From Planococcus sp. CPCC 101016 (GTDB lineage Bacteria; Bacillota; Bacilli; Bacillales_A; Planococcaceae), in contig NZ_VOHB01000002.1 in NCBI RefSeq assembly GCF_007859295.1, positions 1,489,624-1,553,623 of the forward strand: a DNA stretch of 64,000 nt. The letters are read 5' to 3'. Numbering within the stretch: position 1 is the stretch's first letter; each line of letters starts with the position of its first letter. The position numbers and the translations under genes were made by a program. Shown here one piece after another: positions 36,537 through 46,466 of the stretch. The notes under the pieces were generated by a model, which worked only from the letters and a program-made list of their open reading frames with translations, had not been told where the DNA came from and made no database searches.

Positions 36537-37157
36537 TTAATGGATTTGGCGATAAACTCCAACGACTTTTCCAAGAATCGATACTTGGTCAACAATGATT
36601 GGATCCATTGATGAGTTTTCAGGCTGCAGGCGGAAGTAATTTTCTTCCCGGAAAAAACGTTTAACCGTTGCTTCGTCTTCGGCAGTCATAGCAACCACAA
36701 TGTCTCCATTATTAGCAGTTTGCTGCTGTTTCACAATTACATAATCACCATTTAATATACCGGCTTCAATCATACTTTCACCCATAATCTCCAGCATGAA
36801 GATATGATCGTCTTCTGTGCCATAGCTTTGTGGAAGGGGGAAATATTCTTCAACGTTCTCAATTGCCGTTATTGGCATACCGGCAGTTACTTTACCAATC
36901 AACGGTACGTGCAATACTGGACTTTTATCGATAAGCGCTTCTTCAGTGCTGATAACTTCAATGGCTCTTGGTTTTGTAGGATCTCGGCGAATTAAGCCTT
37001 TGCTTTCAAGGCGTGCTAAATGGCCATGTACAGTGGAACTGGATGCCAGACCAACTGCCTCTCCGATTTCGCGTACGGATGGTGGGTAGCCTTTCAGGCG
37101 GACTTCTTCTTTTATGAATGTCAGTATATCTTCTTGGCGTTTGGACACTTTTTTCAA
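36537..37157 (-). CDS. lexA: SOS repressor LexA
   Basis: About 206 residues. N-terminal winged helix ([20 protein letters not shown]), cleavage site Ala-Gly in VTAGMPI, catalytic Ser in MGESMIEAG and Lys in ATVKRFF. It represses SOS genes and self-cleaves when RecA-ssDNA forms. The TTG at 37157 (giving [12 protein letters not shown]) is preferred because GAGGTG precedes it by six bases; the GTG at 37166 falls within that site. Divergent from yneA with a shared operator region containing three LexA boxes. Confidence 0.95.
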   Translation of the reverse strand: MKKVSKRQEDILTFIKEEVRLKGYPPSVREIGEAVGLASSSTVHGHLARLESKGLIRRDPTKPRAIEVISTEEALIDKSPVLHVPLIGKVTAGMPITAIENVEEYFPLPQSYGTEDDHIFMLEIMGESMIEAGILNGDYVIVKQQQTANNGDIVVAMTAEDEATVKRFFREENYFRLQPENSSMDPIIVDQVSILGKVVGVYRQIH

Positions 37158-37200
37158 CAGTTTCACCTCATTTGAGTAATTCTACTTGATTTCTACCAAT

Positions 37201-37240
37201 AGTATACCAACTCGGGCAATGAAATGCAAACATAGGTTCG
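37201..37240 (-). promoter_or_regulatory. lexA promoter with LexA box
   Basis: On the minus strand: TTGCAT (37229-37224), N17, TATACT (37206-37201). A LexA box CGAAC-CTAT-GTTTG (minus strand, 37240-37227) overlaps the -35, giving autoregulation. Confidence 0.85.
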
Positions 37241-37250
37241 AATTTTATTC

Positions 37251-37294
37251 TTGACAAAAACACTTGTTCGCCTTATTATGAGAACATACATTCC
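37251..37294 (+). promoter_or_regulatory. yneA promoter with two LexA boxes
   Basis: TTGACA (37251-37256), N17, TATTAT (37274-37279). LexA box 1 lies in the spacer (37257-37270; minus strand CGAAC-AAGT-GTTTT). Box 2 lies just downstream of the -10 (37281-37294; AGAAC-ATAC-ATTCC). This should be tightly repressed until SOS induction. Confidence 0.85.
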
Positions 37295-37322
37295 GGACAC
37301 TTATTCTTAGGAGGCGATTCAT

Positions 37323-38290
<968 letters not shown>

Positions 38291-38348
38291 AACATTGCAG
38301 AAACCTTATATTTTTTGTACCATATGAATGGTAGAAAGGTGGATGTAA

Positions 38349-38582
38349 ATGTTATCACCAGATAAATTAAATCGAATCAATGAACTATCACGCAAGTCGA
38401 AAACAGCAGGTCTGTCAAAGGAAGAGGCGAAAGAGCAATCCCTTTTGCGGCAGGAATATCTGCAGACTTTCCGTAAAACGATGCGTGGGACAATCGAAAA
38501 TGTAACAGTAATTGACCCAAATGGGAATGATGTAACTCCTGATAAGGTCAAAAATATCCGAGAGAATAAGTATTTGAATTAA
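38349..38582 (+). CDS. ynzC: DUF896 protein YnzC
   Basis: 77 residues, helical hairpin with the signature INELSRKSKTAGLSKEEAKE and LRQEYLQTFRKTMR, typical of the UPF0291/DUF896 family. Third gene of the yneA-yneB-ynzC SOS operon; function unknown. Ribosome site AAAGGTGG. Perfect terminator follows. Confidence 0.9.
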   Translation: MLSPDKLNRINELSRKSKTAGLSKEEAKEQSLLRQEYLQTFRKTMRGTIENVTVIDPNGNDVTPDKVKNIRENKYLN

Positions 38583-38601
38583 ATACTTATTCTCTTTTTT
38601 A
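38561..38601 (+). terminator. ynzC terminator
   Basis: 15-bp arms AGAGAATAAGTATTT (38561-38575) and AAATACTTATTCTCT (38581-38595) around GAATT, then T6. The left arm is in the ynzC coding end. Confidence 0.88.
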
Positions 38602-38669
38602 TTGTATTCTTTTCTATTGTTGACTAAACTAGAAAGGGATTAACTATTTGTTTGAGAGAGGATGTTACT

Positions 38670-40673
38670 ATGTCAACCCACGCAGATCAACTTGCAGTGA
38701 CTACAATTCGTACACTTTCCATCGATGCAATCGAAAAAGCAAATTCTGGCCATCCAGGATTGCCGATGGGGGCAGCTCCAATGGCTTATACCTTGTGGAC
38801 CAAACACATGAACCACAACCCGAAAAACCCGGATTGGTTTAACCGTGACCGCTTTGTGTTATCAGCAGGACATGGTTCCATGCTTCTATACAGCTTGCTT
38901 CATTTGAGTGGCTACGGTTTAGAAATGGATGAAATCAAAAACTTCCGTCAATGGGATTCAAAAACACCAGGACATCCAGAGTACGGCCACACTACAGGCG
39001 TTGAAGCGACTACTGGACCGCTAGGACAAGGTATCGGCATGGCAGTCGGTATGGCTATGGCTGAACGTCATTTAGCGGCTACATATAATAAAGATGGTAT
39101 GAACATCATCGATCACCACACGTTCTCTTTATGCGGCGATGGCGATTTGATGGAAGGCGTTGCTGGAGAAGCGATTTCCCTTGCCGGCCATTTGCAATTG
39201 AACAAATTAGTTGTTTTGTATGACAGCAATGATATCTCATTAGATGGGCCACTTGGCAAAAGTTTCTCTGAGAATGTCCAAAAGCGTTTTGAATCATATG
39301 GCTGGAATTACTTGCGCGTAGACGACGGCAATGAGCTGGAAGATTTGTCTGAGAAAATCGCACAAGCAAAAGCATCTTCTGACAAGCCGACATTGATCGA
39401 AGTTAAAACGGTTATCGGCTACGGAGCTCCAAATAAATCCGGTAAAGCGGATGCACATGGCGCGCCGCTTGGCGAAGATGAAATGAAATTGGTTAAAGAA
39501 TATTACGAGTGGACATTCGATAAAGATTTCCATGTGCCGGACGAAGTTTATGAAACGTTTGAACAAGCAACTGAAGAGCTTGGTGCAAAAGCAGAAGCAG
39601 AATGGAATGAACTGTATTCCCAGTACGAATCAGCACATCCGGAATTGGCTGAACAATTGCAGATGGCGATTCGCGGAGATCTTCCTGAAAACTTTGATGC
39701 AGAATTTCCGACTCATGAATTCGGTAAAAAACAGGCAACTCGTTCTTCTTCTGGCGAGATGATTAATGCAATCGCTAAAACGGTTCCTTCATTCTTCGGC
39801 GGTAGTGCTGACCTTGCTGGATCCAACAAAACAAATATTAAAGGCGCAGGCGATTTTGATGCTGAACATCCTGAAGGCCGCAATATCTGGTTCGGTGTCC
39901 GCGAATTCGCAATGGGCGCTGCTATGAATGGTATGGCACTTCACGGTGGCCTACATGTCTTCGGCGGAACTTTCTTCGTCTTCAGTGACTATGTCCGTCC
40001 AGCCATCCGTTTGGCAGCTCTGATGGGGCTTCCTGTAACATATGTCTTCACACATGACAGCGTAGCGGTTGGAGAAGATGGTCCGACTCATGAACCGGTT
40101 GAGCATCTGGCTTCTCTACGTGCAATGCCGAACTTGAGCGTTGTCCGTCCGGCTGATGCTAATGAAACGAAAGCGGCATGGCGTTTGGCTCTAACATCTA
40201 AAACGACACCGACCTTATTGGTCCTTTCGCGTCAAGACCTGCCAATCCTGGAAAACAGCGCAGAACTTGCTGAAACAGGCGTTGAAAAAGGAGCTTACGT
40301 CGTATCACCTGCTGAGAACCCGCAGGCTCTATTGCTGGCGACTGGCTCTGAAGTCAGCTTAGCTGTAGCTGCACAGAAACAATTGGCTGAAGAAGGCATT
40401 GAGGTATCTGTAGTTTCTATGCCGTCTTGGGATCGTTTTGAAAAACAAGATAAGGAATACAAGCAATCTGTAATTCCGAAATCTGTCAAGAAACGTCTTG
40501 CTATTGAAGTGGGTACTTCATTTGGGTGGGATCGTTACACAGGTGATGAAGGCGACATTCTTGCAATCGACCGCTTTGGGGCAAGTGCACCAGGCGACCG
40601 TATCATGGAAGAGTTCGGCTTCACAGCTGAAAATGTAGCAAACAAAGTAAAAAACTTAATAAACGAAAAATAA
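38670..40673 (+). CDS. tkt: Transketolase
   Basis: About 667 residues, thiamine-diphosphate enzyme of the pentose phosphate pathway. N-terminal [16 protein letters not shown], ThDP/Mg motif [13 protein letters not shown] through [14 protein letters not shown], and pyrimidine-domain [20 protein letters not shown] are all present. ATG 38670 follows AGAGAGGA; TTG 38652 is less likely. Same position after ynzC as in B. subtilis. Supplies ribose/erythrose phosphates, complementing the deoB-pdp nucleoside salvage at 53-56 kb. Confidence 0.97.
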   Translation: MSTHADQLAVTTIRTLSIDAIEKANSGHPGLPMGAAPMAYTLWTKHMNHNPKNPDWFNRDRFVLSAGHGSMLLYSLLHLSGYGLEMDEIKNFRQWDSKTPGHPEYGHTTGVEATTGPLGQGIGMAVGMAMAERHLAATYNKDGMNIIDHHTFSLCGDGDLMEGVAGEAISLAGHLQLNKLVVLYDSNDISLDGPLGKSFSENVQKRFESYGWNYLRVDDGNELEDLSEKIAQAKASSDKPTLIEVKTVIGYGAPNKSGKADAHGAPLGEDEMKLVKEYYEWTFDKDFHVPDEVYETFEQATEELGAKAEAEWNELYSQYESAHPELAEQLQMAIRGDLPENFDAEFPTHEFGKKQATRSSSGEMINAIAKTVPSFFGGSADLAGSNKTNIKGAGDFDAEHPEGRNIWFGVREFAMGAAMNGMALHGGLHVFGGTFFVFSDYVRPAIRLAALMGLPVTYVFTHDSVAVGEDGPTHEPVEHLASLRAMPNLSVVRPADANETKAAWRLALTSKTTPTLLVLSRQDLPILENSAELAETGVEKGAYVVSPAENPQALLLATGSEVSLAVAAQKQLAEEGIEVSVVSMPSWDRFEKQDKEYKQSVIPKSVKKRLAIEVGTSFGWDRYTGDEGDILAIDRFGASAPGDRIMEEFGFTAENVANKVKNLINEK

Positions 40674-40676
40674 AAT

Positions 40677-40708
40677 AAAAATGGAGGCATTCACTGCCTC
40701 CATTTTTT
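40677..40708 (+). terminator. tkt terminator
   Basis: AAAATGGAGGCA / TGCCTCCATTTT around TTCAC, with T-run. Confidence 0.9.
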
Positions 40709-40777
40709 ATATTTTAAGGAATATCCGGCAGAAGAAAACCTATAGCGTGAAGTTTCTTTTTATTATTTTCCTCCTTA

Positions 40778-40806
40778 TGGTCACAATTCCTTTTTTATAG
40801 TATAAT
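40778..40806 (+). promoter_or_regulatory. yneF promoter
   Basis: TGGTCA (40778-40783), N17, TATAAT (40801-40806). Confidence 0.6.
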
Positions 40807-40854
40807 CCATTGTGGTGCACTACTTATTTACGCAACACGAAGGAGGTAACAAGA

Positions 40855-41097
40855 ATGGATACATGGATTTGGATCGTAATCGTTATCGTGGCTTTACTCG
40901 CAGGTGTTGCACTTGGATTCTTTATCGCACGTCGATATATGATGAAATATTTGCAAGATAACCCACCGATCAATGAAGAAATGCTGCGAATCATGATGAT
41001 GCAAATGGGACAAAAGCCGTCTCAGAAAAAAATCAATCAAATGATGTCTCAAATGAATAAAGCGTCAACTAAACCTGGCAAACCAGCTAAAAAATAA
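40855..41097 (+). CDS. yneF: UPF0154 membrane protein YneF
   Basis: 80 residues: an N-terminal transmembrane helix (~5-26, [20 protein letters not shown]) followed by the conserved cytoplasmic [20 protein letters not shown] and a Met/Gln/Lys-rich tail. Found after tkt throughout Bacilli; function unknown. ATG 40855 has AAGGAGG; the upstream frame from 40810 overlaps the promoter. Confidence 0.92.
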   Translation: MDTWIWIVIVIVALLAGVALGFFIARRYMMKYLQDNPPINEEMLRIMMMQMGQKPSQKKINQMMSQMNKASTKPGKPAKK

Positions 41098-41123
41098 AAA
41101 GTACTCTGCGGAGTGCTTTTTTT
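41097..41123 (+). terminator. yneF terminator
   Basis: AAAAGTACTC (41097-41106) / GAGTGCTTTT (41111-41120) with one G-T pair, loop TGCG, and T-run. Confidence 0.85.
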
Positions 41124-41293
41124 ATTTTGCTTTTTTAGCAATAAACCCATGAATAACGGGTATGATGCCAGTAAGAACCTGTTGAAGGCCATTATGTAAA
41201 AGTTTAAAATCTTTAATGCAATAAAGCGATGGCAAAACGATGTTTCCTTTAGAGAGTTCCAACCTATAGACAGAATATGGAGGAGGAATCTAG

Positions 41294-41575
41294 ATGGCAG
41301 ATAAGGATGAACTGATCTTCTATTTACCGGTCATTGAGGAAGATGAAAAGGAAGCTGGGAAGTTTCATTTGGAAAGCACTGATTTAAAAAAGGCGTTTCC
41401 TGTGTCGCTGGACAAGATACAAGATTTAGTAAAGGACATGACTGATTATAATTTGGATACCATCGAACTTCATGTCACCGGTATTGTAAAAAGCGGCCCC
41501 ATCACTGAATTGTTTATCGGAGCAGAAGGACAGGCGGGCATGAAGCTCATCTTAAACAGAAAGAAAAATCCATAA
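41294..41575 (+). CDS. Hypothetical protein with Pepco-like C-terminal pattern (93 aa)
   Basis: 93-residue acidic soluble protein. The second half (LDTIELHVTGIV through FIGAEGQAGMKLILNRKK) has the strand-turn-strand-Gly pattern of small beta-rich adaptor domains such as Pepco, seen by analogy only; the match is by eye and uncertain. The first half (DKDELIFYLPVIEEDEKEAG, FPVSLDKIQDLV) is less distinctive. Ribosome site GGAGGAGG. Stands alone with its own terminator; the preceding 196 bp hold only the yneF terminator. Confidence 0.65.
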   Translation: MADKDELIFYLPVIEEDEKEAGKFHLESTDLKKAFPVSLDKIQDLVKDMTDYNLDTIELHVTGIVKSGPITELFIGAEGQAGMKLILNRKKNP

Positions 41576-41605
41576 GAAAAAGCACTCAGCGGAGTGCTTT
41601 TTCTT
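41574..41605. terminator. Bidirectional terminator
   Basis: AAGAAAAAGCACTC (41574-41587) / GAGTGCTTTTTCTT (41592-41605), loop AGCG, serving the 93-aa gene and the convergent hydrolase gene. Confidence 0.9.
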
Positions 41606-42584
41606 ATTTTATACGAGTCGGGACAACCTCCACAGAGTTTTGATGCGTTTCTTGCTGCTTGGGTGTCAACAGTTCATATTTCATCAGAAACTCGGCCACT
41701 GTCTTTTCATACTCATCTGGATTCTTATTGAAAGACTGCGCATGAGAGCCTTCTTCAAAAAGCTTCAACTCTTTTGGACCTTGCTTTAATGCGTGTAGCT
41801 CTTCGCTCATTTTAGGCAAAACAAAATCGTCATGAATGCTGTGGATAAAAAGCACGGGTTTTTGAATATTTTGAACGGATTCTCTGGGTGACACAGTAGA
41901 GATAGAGTACCCATCGCGTATTTTCATAAAAAGACTGGCAAGGCGCAGAGCCAAGGTAGTACGCAGCGGTGTCGTGGTTTTCATGACATGGACAATCTGT
42001 TCATAAATATCGGAATAGGCACAATCAGAAATATAGAAATCTGCGGTGTCTTCCATTCCTGCGTAAAGAAGCGTTGTAGCGGCTCCCATCGATTCACCGT
42101 GAATGCCGTAAAATAGGTCTCCTCCGACATGTTGCTTTAATGCTTGGACTACGGCTTTCAAGTCGATTTTTTCGAAATGGCCGAAACTGGTTGTTTTTCC
42201 TCCGGAATCTCCGTGGCGCCGGTGATCATAGACGACCGAATTAAAGCCCATCCGCTCGAACATCCGCGCAAACTTAAATGAATTGACTTTGGTTTCAGTG
42301 ACACCGTGGCAGATGATGACATAACGATTCGTGTCGTGAGGTTCAAGAAAAATAGCTTTAATCGGGTAGCCATTTTCAGATTCGATCCACTGTTCGCTCT
42401 TCGGTACATTGGCGTACCAAACTTCATCATAGCGTTTTGCGGTAGTTTCCCTTTCCAGAATCAGCTGTTCATCTTTTTTCTTTACGTACATCAGCCGATT
42501 GCTGGCTATAAACCCTGCGACTGTAGCTGATGCCGTCAGCACGCTTGAAATAATAGCGGATGTCCATATCAGTCTTTTCTTCAT
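41604..42584 (-). CDS. yqkD: Alpha/beta hydrolase YqkD-like, membrane-anchored
   Basis: 326 residues. N-terminal transmembrane helix (~8-27), then a serine-hydrolase domain: YVIICHGVTETKVNSFKF (oxyanion region), YDHRRHGDSGGKT, nucleophile elbow GIHGESMGAATT, Asp in FIHSIHDDFV and His in EEGSHAQSF. Closely resembles B. subtilis YqkD, and the yqkE and yqkF homologues lie nearby, which supports the name. Substrate unknown. Ribosome site AAGGGG. Confidence 0.85.
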   Translation of the reverse strand: MKKRLIWTSAIISSVLTASATVAGFIASNRLMYVKKKDEQLILERETTAKRYDEVWYANVPKSEQWIESENGYPIKAIFLEPHDTNRYVIICHGVTETKVNSFKFARMFERMGFNSVVYDHRRHGDSGGKTTSFGHFEKIDLKAVVQALKQHVGGDLFYGIHGESMGAATTLLYAGMEDTADFYISDCAYSDIYEQIVHVMKTTTPLRTTLALRLASLFMKIRDGYSISTVSPRESVQNIQKPVLFIHSIHDDFVLPKMSEELHALKQGPKELKLFEEGSHAQSFNKNPDEYEKTVAEFLMKYELLTPKQQETHQNSVEVVPTRIK

Positions 42585-42596
42585 GGCTTCAACCCC

Positions 42597-43496
42597 TTAA
42601 GCCTTGGTTTTGTATAAAGTGTACATACCGGTAACAACCGGATTGGTGACATGTGGTTCAATTTTTTTGATCGCCTGGCATAGGAGATCTAAATCAATTC
42701 CTGTCTGAACATCCATTTGGTGAAGCATATTGACGACGTCCTCTGTTGCTACGTTTCCGGTAGCGCCAGGAGCGAACGGGCAGCCTCCAAGACCCCCTGC
42801 AGAAGCGTCAAAGCGTGTCACCCCGGCTTGCAGCGCTGCTGTAATATTGGCTAATGCCATTCGGCGGGTATCATGAAAATGTGCAGTCATTAATACCTCC
42901 GGAAAGGCTTCAATTAAATCACTGAATAAATCGTAGCTTTCCTTCGGATTCGCCATACCGATTGTATCGGCTACACTCAACTCGTCGACTCCCCATTCTA
43001 CAAACTGACGGCAAAGCTCTAAAGTGGCTTCTGGTGATACAGCACCTTCGAATGGGCAATAAAATGCAGTGGAGATGCAGGCGCGTACGAAAACGCCTTG
43101 TTCTTTCAAATCAAGGATCAGAGGCTTCAGAGCTTCCATACTCTCCTCAGTTGTCTTGTTGATGTTTTTCTTATTGAAAGTATTGGAAACACCGACAAAG
43201 ACCGCAAGAGACTGCGCACCAGATTCACGGGCGGCTTTAATGCCGCGTTCATTCGGTGTCAGGACAAATTGCCGGCCGGATTTGTGTGCGGAAGCGACTA
43301 TTTCTTTGGCATCGGCCATTTGAGGCACCCATTTTGGTGACACGAACGAAGTTAATTCCATTTCCTGTATTCCGGCTTCCTGTAATGCTGCTATAAATTC
43401 AAGTTTGTTTTCTGTCTTCACAAGTTTTGATTCATTTTGCAGGCCATCCCGTGGCCCCACCTCGATTATCGTTGCATTGTTTGGTAAACTGAACAT
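42597..43496 (-). CDS. mvaB: Hydroxymethylglutaryl-CoA lyase
   Basis: About 299 residues, HMGL-like TIM barrel. EVGPRDGLQNE at the N-terminus, AHFHDTRRMALANI (metal-binding His) and the active-site Cys loop GLGGCPFAPGATGN identify HMG-CoA lyase, which splits HMG-CoA to acetyl-CoA and acetoacetate at the end of leucine breakdown. Start ATG at 43496 follows AGGGGGG. Divergent from the thiolase gene, which could process the acetoacetyl-CoA that follows; the other leucine-degradation genes are not in view. Confidence 0.92.
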   Translation of the reverse strand: MFSLPNNATIIEVGPRDGLQNESKLVKTENKLEFIAALQEAGIQEMELTSFVSPKWVPQMADAKEIVASAHKSGRQFVLTPNERGIKAARESGAQSLAVFVGVSNTFNKKNINKTTEESMEALKPLILDLKEQGVFVRACISTAFYCPFEGAVSPEATLELCRQFVEWGVDELSVADTIGMANPKESYDLFSDLIEAFPEVLMTAHFHDTRRMALANITAALQAGVTRFDASAGGLGGCPFAPGATGNVATEDVVNMLHQMDVQTGIDLDLLCQAIKKIEPHVTNPVVTGMYTLYKTKA

Positions 43497-43577
43497 AGTA
43501 TCCCCCCTGCTTTCCATTGTATATAGGGGAGGGATAAAAGAGCAACTAACAGACAATCACTCAAGGGGGAAAAGTAC

Positions 43578-44762
43578 ATGTCTCAAGAAATTGTAATTGT
43601 AAGCGCTGTCCGTACAGCGGTAGGTTCGTTCCAAGGAGCATTAAAAGATGTGCCGGCAACACAATTAGGGGCAATCGTCATTAAAGAGGCAATTGAACGT
43701 GCTGGGATACAAAGCGATCAGGTGTCTGAAGTCATTATGGGGAATGTACTTCAGGCCGGTCTTGGTCAAAATCCGGCGCGTCAAGCATCAATACATGCAG
43801 GTCTTCCGGAAACCGTTCCAGCAATGACTATCAACAAAGTTTGTGGGTCTGGATTAAAATCCATACAGTTGGCTTATCAGGCGATTTACGCTGGAGATGC
43901 GGATATTGTTGTAGCAGGAGGTATGGAGAATATGAGCCGAGCGCCTTATTTGATGGAAAATGCTCGCAGTGGTTTCCGTATGGGCGATCAGAAAGTTGTC
44001 GACAGTATGCTGGTGGATGGATTGATGTGTGCATTCAATGATTATCATATGGGTGTCACAGCGGAAAACTTATGTGACCGTTACGAGATTACCCGTGAAG
44101 AACAGGATAAATTTGCTGCACGTTCACAAGCGCGTGCAACAGCAGCAGTCGATTCCGGCAGATTCAATGATGAAATCGTACCGGTGGAAATTCCTCAGCG
44201 CAAAGGGGATCCGATGCTCTTCAAAGCAGATGAATATGTCAAGAGTGATTCAAATGAAGAACGGTTAGGAAAGCTGCGTCCAGCTTTCAAAAAAGAAGGC
44301 AGCGTAACTGCCGGAAATGCTTCAGGCATCAATGATGGGGCAGCAGCAGTGGTGGTCATGTCGAAAGCAAAAGCGGACGAGCTTGGCCTTACACCGCTGG
44401 CAACGGTAGTGGCAAACGGCAGTGCAGGCGTTGATCCGGCTGTCATGGGCATTGGCCCTGTAGAAGCAGTAAAAAATGCATTAAAAAAAGCTGATATGTC
44501 ACTTGAAGATATTGAGTTGATTGAAGCGAATGAAGCGTTTGCTGCGCAATCAATTGCGGTTGACCGCGAACTGAAATTCAATCATGATATACTTAATGTC
44601 AACGGCGGAGCAATTGCAATTGGCCACCCGATTGGTGCAAGCGGAACGCGCATTTTTGTCACTTTGCTGCATGAAATGATCAAACGTGATGCCAAGACGG
44701 GTCTGGCGACTTTATGTATCGGCGGTGGACAGGGGATAGCAACAGTAATCAAACGTCCTTAA
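43578..44762 (+). CDS. Acetyl-CoA acetyltransferase (thiolase)
   Basis: 394 residues. Catalytic Cys in [10 protein letters not shown] (~89), His in [11 protein letters not shown] (~350) and second Cys in LCIGGGQG (~380) are all intact. Biosynthetic/degradative acetoacetyl-CoA thiolase type; B. subtilis relatives are MmgA and YhfS. Ribosome site AAGGGGG. Followed 13 bp later by yqkE. Divergent pairing with mvaB suggests ketone-body or leucine catabolism. Confidence 0.93.
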   Translation: MSQEIVIVSAVRTAVGSFQGALKDVPATQLGAIVIKEAIERAGIQSDQVSEVIMGNVLQAGLGQNPARQASIHAGLPETVPAMTINKVCGSGLKSIQLAYQAIYAGDADIVVAGGMENMSRAPYLMENARSGFRMGDQKVVDSMLVDGLMCAFNDYHMGVTAENLCDRYEITREEQDKFAARSQARATAAVDSGRFNDEIVPVEIPQRKGDPMLFKADEYVKSDSNEERLGKLRPAFKKEGSVTAGNASGINDGAAAVVVMSKAKADELGLTPLATVVANGSAGVDPAVMGIGPVEAVKNALKKADMSLEDIELIEANEAFAAQSIAVDRELKFNHDILNVNGGAIAIGHPIGASGTRIFVTLLHEMIKRDAKTGLATLCIGGGQGIATVIKRP

Positions 44763-44775
44763 GGAGAGAGAAGTT

Positions 44776-44985
44776 ATGGCTAAAAGAAAAGAAGAGTCCA
44801 CTAGTGTTTTGTCTGAAGACATTTTGGCGAAACTGAAAGAAACGAAAAAAGAGTTACTGAAAGAAGAGCAAAAGCTCGAAGAAGAAAAAGAAGCCCAGCG
44901 CCTGTTTGAGCGTAAAGAACGCGAAAAGAACTTGTCATTTGCAGAATTGCTGGAGCGGCATGGAGATAAAGGCGATAAATTTTAA
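44776..44985 (+). CDS. yqkE: DUF3886 protein YqkE
   Basis: 69-residue, highly charged single helix (Lys/Glu-rich, likely coiled coil) ending in the conserved NLSFAELLERHGDKGDKF, the DUF3886 mark. Function unknown. Neighbour of yqkD and yqkF homologues in B. subtilis; here it is separated from both. Ribosome site AAGGAG. Confidence 0.85.
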   Translation: MAKRKEESTSVLSEDILAKLKETKKELLKEEQKLEEEKEAQRLFERKEREKNLSFAELLERHGDKGDKF

Positions 44986-45042
44986 TAGATGATGTGGATT
45001 CTGCATGGAACATCAGTTTTTCAAAAGCTTTGTCTTAACCCC

Positions 45043-45081
45043 AAACAACCAACTCAATTAAAAATGAGTTGGTTGTTTTTG
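45043..45081. terminator. Bidirectional terminator (yqkE / MFS)
   Basis: AAACAACCAACTCA (45043-45056) / TGAGTTGGTTGTTT (45065-45078) with flanking A/T runs. Confidence 0.9.
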
Positions 45082-45105
45082 TTTCGGAAAAAGAAGCTGT
45101 GGCTG

Positions 45106-46302
45106 TTAAAACTCGTTGACTTTAGTTGCCCCATATCTCGTTTTTAATACCAGAGAGAGAATGAAAATAATAAAAGCTAACAAAAGTGAGAGCGAAAGAG
45201 CGGATTGTTCGCCAAAATGGCTGATGACGTACGTATAAATGATGGGTGAAACAGCCGACAATAGAAAACCGGGCACCAATAGTTTCCCAACAAGTGTTCC
45301 ATAGGTGTTATGGTCAAATAAAACCAACGGCAGTGTTCCTCTAGTAATGGTCATCAGCCCATTGCCAGCTCCAAAAAGAAATGCAAATAGCAAAGCCGCT
45401 GTGAGAAACTGACCACTGAACAGTCCGCCGATAAAGCCCAAAGGCAACAAGGCAGAAGCTAAAATTGTTAATGAAGTTGGATGAAGGCGAGCACCAAATA
45501 GCACTTCGCAGACACGGGCAAAGGATTGGCCGATTCCGCGAAGAGTTGAAATCCATACCGAAAGAGCGGCCGTAAGACCAAGGCCTGCCAGAATGGTGAT
45601 CATGTGTGTTGACATGGCAGAATTCAAAAAGTTCAAAAGCGTAAAAATGAATGCGTATAAGCTGCCGGCGATTCGCTGTTCCTTGATTGTTGTGGCAGCC
45701 GGAAGTAATAAGGACATTTCAATAGTTTCAGATTTTTGATGTTCTTCAAATCGGCCTCTGGGAAGCGATAGATGAAGAGGAATGGTCAATAGGGCGAAGC
45801 CAGCATAAATCAAGAGAGCTGCCCGCCAACCAAAGGTTTCCCCTAAAAAGAAACCAATCGGCCAGAAAACGCTGGAGGCCAATCCGCCTAATAGGGTGAT
45901 TTGAGAGATTGGACGCTTTGCATGTACGCCGCCTATACGCGCCAGCGTAGCAAAAGCGGCATCATAGAGGCTTAAGCGCATTGCAAATCCTAAGAGCATC
46001 CAAGAGGCATAATATACACCAATAGAATAAGAAACGGCGATTCCGCCACAGCCCAGTGCCAGTAGAACAGAACCGACAGTCATAACAACCCTGCCGCCGT
46101 GCCGATCGATTAAGCGGCCGGTAAGAGGTGAGGTAAAAGCCATGATTAACAGAGCGGCTGAAAATCCGCCAAAGACACTGGCTTCGCTCCAATCCAAATC
46201 TTCGGCAATTTGTACACCGAAAGCCGCTATGAGGTAATAAGAAATCCCCCAGCAGACCAATTGAGAAAGACCAAGTGAAATGACTGTTTGACGGGTGATC
46301 AT
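45106..46302 (-). CDS. MFS transporter (12 TM)
   Basis: 398 residues, about twelve hydrophobic helices. The A-like loop GRLIDRHGGRVVM between TM2 and TM3 is typical of the major facilitator family; TM1 LGLSQLVCWGISYYLIAAFG resembles the UhpC/monocarboxylate-like subgroup. Substrate cannot be told from sequence. Ribosome site AAGGAGG. Appears to be an insertion relative to the yqkD-E-F order of B. subtilis. Confidence 0.85.
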   Translation of the reverse strand: MITRQTVISLGLSQLVCWGISYYLIAAFGVQIAEDLDWSEASVFGGFSAALLIMAFTSPLTGRLIDRHGGRVVMTVGSVLLALGCGGIAVSYSIGVYYASWMLLGFAMRLSLYDAAFATLARIGGVHAKRPISQITLLGGLASSVFWPIGFFLGETFGWRAALLIYAGFALLTIPLHLSLPRGRFEEHQKSETIEMSLLLPAATTIKEQRIAGSLYAFIFTLLNFLNSAMSTHMITILAGLGLTAALSVWISTLRGIGQSFARVCEVLFGARLHPTSLTILASALLPLGFIGGLFSGQFLTAALLFAFLFGAGNGLMTITRGTLPLVLFDHNTYGTLVGKLLVPGFLLSAVSPIIYTYVISHFGEQSALSLSLLLAFIIFILSLVLKTRYGATKVNEF

Positions 46303-46431
46303 AGCGGGTCTGCCTCCTTAGCACAAAAAGACTCTAAACTTATTTTTATTAATTCCATTATAGGGTTTTTAACGGTTTAGTTGTGCCAGTTGCTGTTAAA
46401 AAATTGTTATCTCATAAAAAAACAACAAGAA

Positions 46432-46455
46432 AAAAAGCCTGCAGTTGCAGGCTCT
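46432..46455 (-). terminator. Terminator of the SLH phosphoesterase gene
   Basis: AGCCTGCA / TGCAGGCT with GT/AC loop and, on the minus strand, a long T-run. Confidence 0.85.
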
Positions 46456-46466
46456 TTTTCCAAAGA

